A stretch of DNA of 8,607 bases from an uncultured Synergistia bacterium (GTDB taxonomy: Bacteria; Eremiobacterota; SpSt-956; JAKJGF01): the NCBI GenBank assembly GCA_937888925.1, contig CALARM010000831.1, positions 1 through 8,607 of the forward strand, read 5' to 3'. Position numbers and translations under genes: made by a program. How positions within the stretch are numbered: position 1 is the stretch's first letter; every line of letters begins with the position of its first letter. The notes beneath the pieces were generated by a model, which worked only from the letters and a program-made list of their open reading frames with translations, did no database searches and was not told where the DNA came from. This document shows, piece after piece, positions 5,992 through 8,607 of the stretch.

Positions 5992-6132
5992 ACCCTTATT
6001 CATCTCCTTATTAATAACAGTAAAAAAATTATTATAATTTTTATTAGATCGACTATAAGTATACAACGCTATATACAAAAAAAATTATAATTATAAGAGT
6101 ACAGATTATTAAAAGAAAGAGGTAATGTAAAC

Positions 6133-6540
6133 ATGATACAACAAAAAGTAGTTCACAAAGTGATATTTCCATACCATAATCTCGAAGAATGGTTAATTAA
6201 AGAAGGGATAGACGGATGGAGATTAACAGATATTACCACTGTTATAACAAATAAAGGCGCTGCAATGTACAGCAAACAGAACGGATATTATTTTGATGAT
6301 TGCCTGTTCTTATTCAACAAATCAGATAAAAAATATACCTACAAATGTGTTTCTTTTACCCGCCGCCGTGGTAATTCAGAAGAGATTATGGAAAATATCA
6401 ATAATGAAACAGCCGGATTAAATGCAGAAAACTTTGAACTGATAAAAATACTCGCTCCCGGGGTAATCAGCTCTCTTCATGAATATCCTACAAAAGGCTC
6501 TCTGGCTTATATTATGATATTTATTAGAGAAGATGGATAG
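6133..6540 (+). CDS. Small DUF4177-like protein of unknown function
   Basis: A 135-residue soluble protein with no signal peptide or membrane segment. The N-terminal pattern, a VVHKVIF strand followed by LEEWLIKEGIDGWRLTDITTV (residues about 6-37), resembles DUF4177-type small domains, whose hallmark is a strand followed by a helix and L-x-x-x-G-x-x-GW-x-L. The rest (YYFDDCLFLFNKSDKKYTYKC, then a helical stretch and a final beta segment) is not recognised. The function of such domains is unknown. The ATG has GAGG 10-11 bases upstream. The gene lies between the 25-bp palindrome and a small membrane protein gene on the same strand, so joint transcription is possible. The family assignment is tentative. 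Confidence 0.6.
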   Translation: MIQQKVVHKVIFPYHNLEEWLIKEGIDGWRLTDITTVITNKGAAMYSKQNGYYFDDCLFLFNKSDKKYTYKCVSFTRRRGNSEEIMENINNETAGLNAENFELIKILAPGVISSLHEYPTKGSLAYIMIFIREDG

Positions 6541-6571
6541 AATGATATTTAAATTTTTTCTACAGTTACAA

Positions 6572-6598
6572 TACGCTGTCATGATACCCTGTTAATAT
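6572..6598 (+). repeat. 27-bp leader repeat, copy 1
   Basis: Begins TACGCTGTCATGAT and ends CTGTTAATAT. It matches copy 2 (7056-7082) at 23 of 27 positions without gaps. It lies 23 bp before the start of the membrane protein gene, directly upstream of its AAAGGAG ribosome binding site. Either a shared regulatory site or the leader of duplicated genes would explain it. Confidence 0.55.
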
Positions 6599-6621
6599 TA
6601 TTTAAAGGAGTTGATGATAAA

Positions 6622-7008
6622 ATGAAATTCGAACTGAGTGAAAGATTGAATACCGGTAAAGACAGATCTGTTCTTATTGGTATTTTAGAAGAAAAATTCC
6701 GTAACATATCACCTAAAGTAGATCGTACAGACAATGGATTGTTCATAAGAGCAATAAGAGCTTTCCCGGGTTCCACATTTCGTCTGGATATTACAGACAT
6801 AAATTTAATAAAAAAAGAAGATGGCTATTTATGCACTGCAGACGTGACATATATTCCATCGATAACATTTGTGATTGCCTTTTTATTAGGACTATTTTCC
6901 AGCGGAATATTATGGTTAATACCTGTATATTTCTATATTACTCAGAAAAGAGCTATTTACAATGTGATTCAGAGTGTTTTAAAACGGGTGAAAGATGAAG
7001 TTGAGTAA
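6622..7008 (+). CDS. Small membrane protein of unknown function
   Basis: A 128-residue protein. Residues 1-76 form a soluble alpha/beta region with the segment FPGSTFRLDI (48-57). Residues about 78-107 are strongly hydrophobic (YIPSITFVIAFLLGLFSSGI, then LWLIPVYFYIT), with a small-residue turn at 90-95. They could form one long helix or a tight two-helix hairpin. A basic amphipathic tail (QKRAIYNVIQSVLKRVKDEV) follows. By charge, the tail is probably cytoplasmic. There is no N-terminal signal peptide. AAAGGAG lies 11-12 bases before the ATG. An earlier ATG at 6614 runs into a stop at once. The family is not recognised. It sits between the DUF4177-like gene and the zinc-ribbon/DnaB-like gene on one strand. 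Confidence 0.65.
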   Translation: MKFELSERLNTGKDRSVLIGILEEKFRNISPKVDRTDNGLFIRAIRAFPGSTFRLDITDINLIKKEDGYLCTADVTYIPSITFVIAFLLGLFSSGILWLIPVYFYITQKRAIYNVIQSVLKRVKDEVE

Positions 7009-7055
7009 AAATATAACATCACCTGTATGTTATACCAGAAAGACTGGCAGAAATA

Positions 7056-7082
7056 TACGCTGTCCTGATGCACTGTTAACAT
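7056..7082 (+). repeat. 27-bp leader repeat, copy 2
   Basis: Begins TACGCTGTCCTGAT and ends CTGTTAACAT. It differs from copy 1 (6572-6598) at four positions. As with copy 1, it is followed by a TTTAAA tract and then a purine-rich stretch (GGGAAGGAA) before a possible start codon. It precedes the winged-helix remnant at 7093. Confidence 0.55.
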
Positions 7083-7092
7083 ATGACTTTAA

Positions 7093-7227
7093 ATGGGAAG
7101 GAAATATGAAGAAAAACTTACCTGTTGTAGCGATATTAATATGCTCCGAAATATCGGTGAGGTTATAGAATATGATCATAAAAAGAAAGTCTATTATTTA
7201 CAGGAAAGTATCTTATGGGATTTTTGA
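7093..7227 (+). pseudogene. Winged-helix (DeoR/WYL-type) regulator fragment
   Basis: A 44-codon frame from ATG 7093 to TGA 7225-7227. Its part DINMLRNIGEVIEYDHKKKV followed by YYLQES matches the end of the recognition helix and the wing of DeoR/WYL-type helix-turn-helix domains, usually of the form RDI..LR..G..IEYDRK..GYYL. The first two helices upstream and any effector domain downstream are missing, and TAA immediately precedes the ATG. It is best read as a relic of a second regulator related to, but not a copy of, the one at 4698-5924. A short independent protein is possible but unlikely to bind DNA. A 20-codon frame in another phase (7106-7168) overlaps it and is considered spurious. Confidence 0.55.
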
Positions 7228-7273
7228 TTCATAGTCTTTATCGGGAATAATACTAGCAATGAGGGGTGAACAT

Positions 7274-8491
7274 ATGACAGGAAAAATAATAAAATGTAGT
7301 AATTGCAGAGAAAAATTGGCTCTTACTGAAAGAACGAATAAGATTTTTTGCCTTTACTGTGGAACAGAGAATCTATTAACAGATGTAATAGAGTTACCAG
7401 AAGTGGAACTGAATTGCCTCTCCTGTAGCGCGAGGAATAAAGATAATAGTATATTTTGCAGTAAATGCGGAGCTAAACTTCAGAAAGAATGCCCTTCCTG
7501 TAACAGAATGCATACTTATGATGCAGTATTTTGTCCTGAAACAGGCCATAATATAAATCTTAATAACCACAAACCAGAGTTTTATATTAAATCAGCTCAA
7601 AAATGTGAAACTATAAGGACAGAACTATATCTTCGGTTGACTGCACTAGATAAAATAGAGAATCTCTATCATAATGAAATACATGTCACAGGTATAACCG
7701 GTGATTATATTGAACTGGATAAAATAACTGCAGGTTTTCAGCCAGGGGAACTGATTATTATCGATGCACATAATGATATGCTGAAAACTGCTCTGGCCTT
7801 TAATATAGCACAGTTTGTTGCATTAGAGGAAAAACAGCCTGTTGGAATATTCAACCTTAATATAGGTAAAGAACAAGTTGTACAGCATCTTATCTGTTCC
7901 CGGGCAACGATTGATTTACACAGGTTCAAAAGGGGTTATTTGCACTATAAAGACTGGCCAAAGCTTGCTCAGGCTGTACCAGAGATCTTAGAAGCTCCGA
8001 TTTTTATTGATGGTACACCTTTTACTTCCATTAAGGAAATTAGAGATAAATCCCGTTGTGTAAAGATGAGAAAAAATATAAAACTTCTTATAATTGATTA
8101 TTTACAATTAATTGATTATTCCCAATTTAAGTTTACTAAAACTGACATCTGTAATAAAGTGATTTCAGAAGTCTCCAGAGATTTAAAAATTCTCGCAAAA
8201 GATCTGGAGATACCTATTATAGCTTGCTCACTGCTAAGTCGTGATGGAGAAAATTGGAGAGAAGCACAGCTTCCCGACATGAGCAAATCAGATGCTATAG
8301 AAGTAAATGATACAGAGTCGGTGGCCTTTATCTACCGTGATGATTGTTATAACTTCGAGTCTGATAAACCTGGGACAGCGGAAATTATAATAGCCAAACA
8401 GAGAAATGAGGATCTTGGAACATCAGAATTGTTATATTTAAAACAATATATCACATTTGTAAGTAAAGATAAGTATGATGAGTCAAGTTAA
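7274..8491 (+). CDS. Zinc-ribbon protein with degenerate DnaB-type helicase domain
   Basis: A 405-residue protein. Three zinc ribbons come first: C8/C11/C26/C29, C48/C51/C62/C65 and C73/C76/C87 with H92 as probable fourth ligand. From about residue 125 a DnaB C-terminal RecA domain is clear: VTGITGDYIELDKITAGFQP, EKQPVGIFNLNIGKEQVVQH, APIFIDGTPFTSIKEIRDKS, LLIIDYLQLI (Walker B, Asp275), SEVSRDLKILAKDLEIPIIA, and AKQRN near the end. DnaB's own N-terminal domain is absent and the ribbons take its place. The P-loop reads AHNDMLKT where DnaB has ARPSMGKT, losing the glycine before Lys171. The catalytic Glu of the FSLEM motif is Asn196, and SQLSR is SLLSR. ATP hydrolysis is therefore doubtful, though nucleotide or DNA binding may remain. 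I chose ATG 7274 because GAGGGGTGA (7261-7269) is well spaced before it. ATG 7259, adding five residues, has no such site. Confidence 0.8.
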   Translation: MTGKIIKCSNCREKLALTERTNKIFCLYCGTENLLTDVIELPEVELNCLSCSARNKDNSIFCSKCGAKLQKECPSCNRMHTYDAVFCPETGHNINLNNHKPEFYIKSAQKCETIRTELYLRLTALDKIENLYHNEIHVTGITGDYIELDKITAGFQPGELIIIDAHNDMLKTALAFNIAQFVALEEKQPVGIFNLNIGKEQVVQHLICSRATIDLHRFKRGYLHYKDWPKLAQAVPEILEAPIFIDGTPFTSIKEIRDKSRCVKMRKNIKLLIIDYLQLIDYSQFKFTKTDICNKVISEVSRDLKILAKDLEIPIIACSLLSRDGENWREAQLPDMSKSDAIEVNDTESVAFIYRDDCYNFESDKPGTAEIIIAKQRNEDLGTSELLYLKQYITFVSKDKYDESS

Positions 8492-8607
8492 AATCAGGCT
8501 TAAGAGATAATCCTTTGAACTGAAACCTAACAGTAAGAAAAATGTTTATTTTGGGGTCGTAGTAGCATATAGACAAAAAACAACGATCTTAAAATATACT
8601 AATATCA
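8492..8607. other. Right edge, no feature seen
   Basis: The last 116 bases after the DnaB-like gene hold no recognisable gene start, clear hairpin terminator or repeat. The window ends in non-coding, AT-rich sequence. Confidence 0.5.

Noticed and set aside
6579..6800. Minus-strand 73-codon frame
   Set aside because: It is antisense to the membrane protein gene start and leader, with no supporting signals.
7106..7168. 20-codon frame resembling a signal or lipoprotein peptide (MKKNLPVVAILIC)
   Set aside because: It is very short and overlaps the winged-helix-like frame, which has a far more specific match. The AAGGAAAT before it is probably fortuitous.
7738..7929. Minus-strand 63-codon frame
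   Set aside because: It is antisense to the conserved DnaB-like domain.
1..8607. CRISPR array, tRNA, rRNA or insertion sequence
   Set aside because: No regularly spaced repeats, no cloverleaf-like sequence, no rRNA stretch and no transposase motifs or terminal inverted repeats were seen on reading both strands.

Overview
The window comes from an AT-rich bacterium (roughly one third G+C by eye). It has strong purine-rich ribosome binding sites, heavy AGA/ATA codon use and long A/T tracts. An RNase J-like beta-CASP protein and a WYL regulator would suit a low-GC Firmicute such as a clostridial or halanaerobial lineage, but nothing here fixes the taxon. There are no tRNA, rRNA, transposase, integrase or CRISPR sequences. 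Broken genes, an orphan antitoxin, repeats and unfamiliar small proteins give the window the look of an accessory, decaying region.

Left part (1-1080): a promoter whose -10 box lies at the centre of a near-perfect 29-bp palindrome drives an AbiEi-like antitoxin/autorepressor gene (90-686). The partner AbiEii-like toxin gene starts on the overlapping stop codon but ends after 47 codons (686-829). It abuts the C-terminal part of an unrelated HNH endonuclease that has no start codon (829-1077). The antitoxin and its operator have outlived the toxin.

Centre-left (1200-2906): two open frames, 1214-2119 and 2094-2906, are joined at a run of nine A. Removing one A gives a single 563-residue protein with a possible PD-(D/E)XK nuclease-like N-terminal domain and an HExxH zincin-like metallopeptidase C-terminal domain. 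A 27-residue helical module is present once on each side of the frameshift. This is the most unusual locus here. It is followed by 367 bp of non-coding sequence with small hairpins and repeats.

Centre (3274-5924): a beta-CASP/RNase J-like metallo-beta-lactamase gene on the minus strand is divergent from a WYL-domain transcription regulator. Their 134-bp shared region has overlapping promoters on opposite strands. The regulator carries a recent 30-codon tandem duplication near its helix-turn-helix.

Right part (5925-8607): a 25-bp perfect palindrome lies upstream of a plus-strand series: a DUF4177-like small protein (6133-6540), a small membrane protein (6622-7008), a 44-codon remnant of a winged-helix regulator (7093-7227), and a protein joining three zinc ribbons to a DnaB-type RecA helicase core (7274-8491). 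That core has lost the P-loop glycine and the catalytic glutamate, so it looks like a pseudo-helicase. A 27-bp repeat precedes both the membrane protein gene and the winged-helix remnant. How these right-hand genes work together cannot be read from the sequence.
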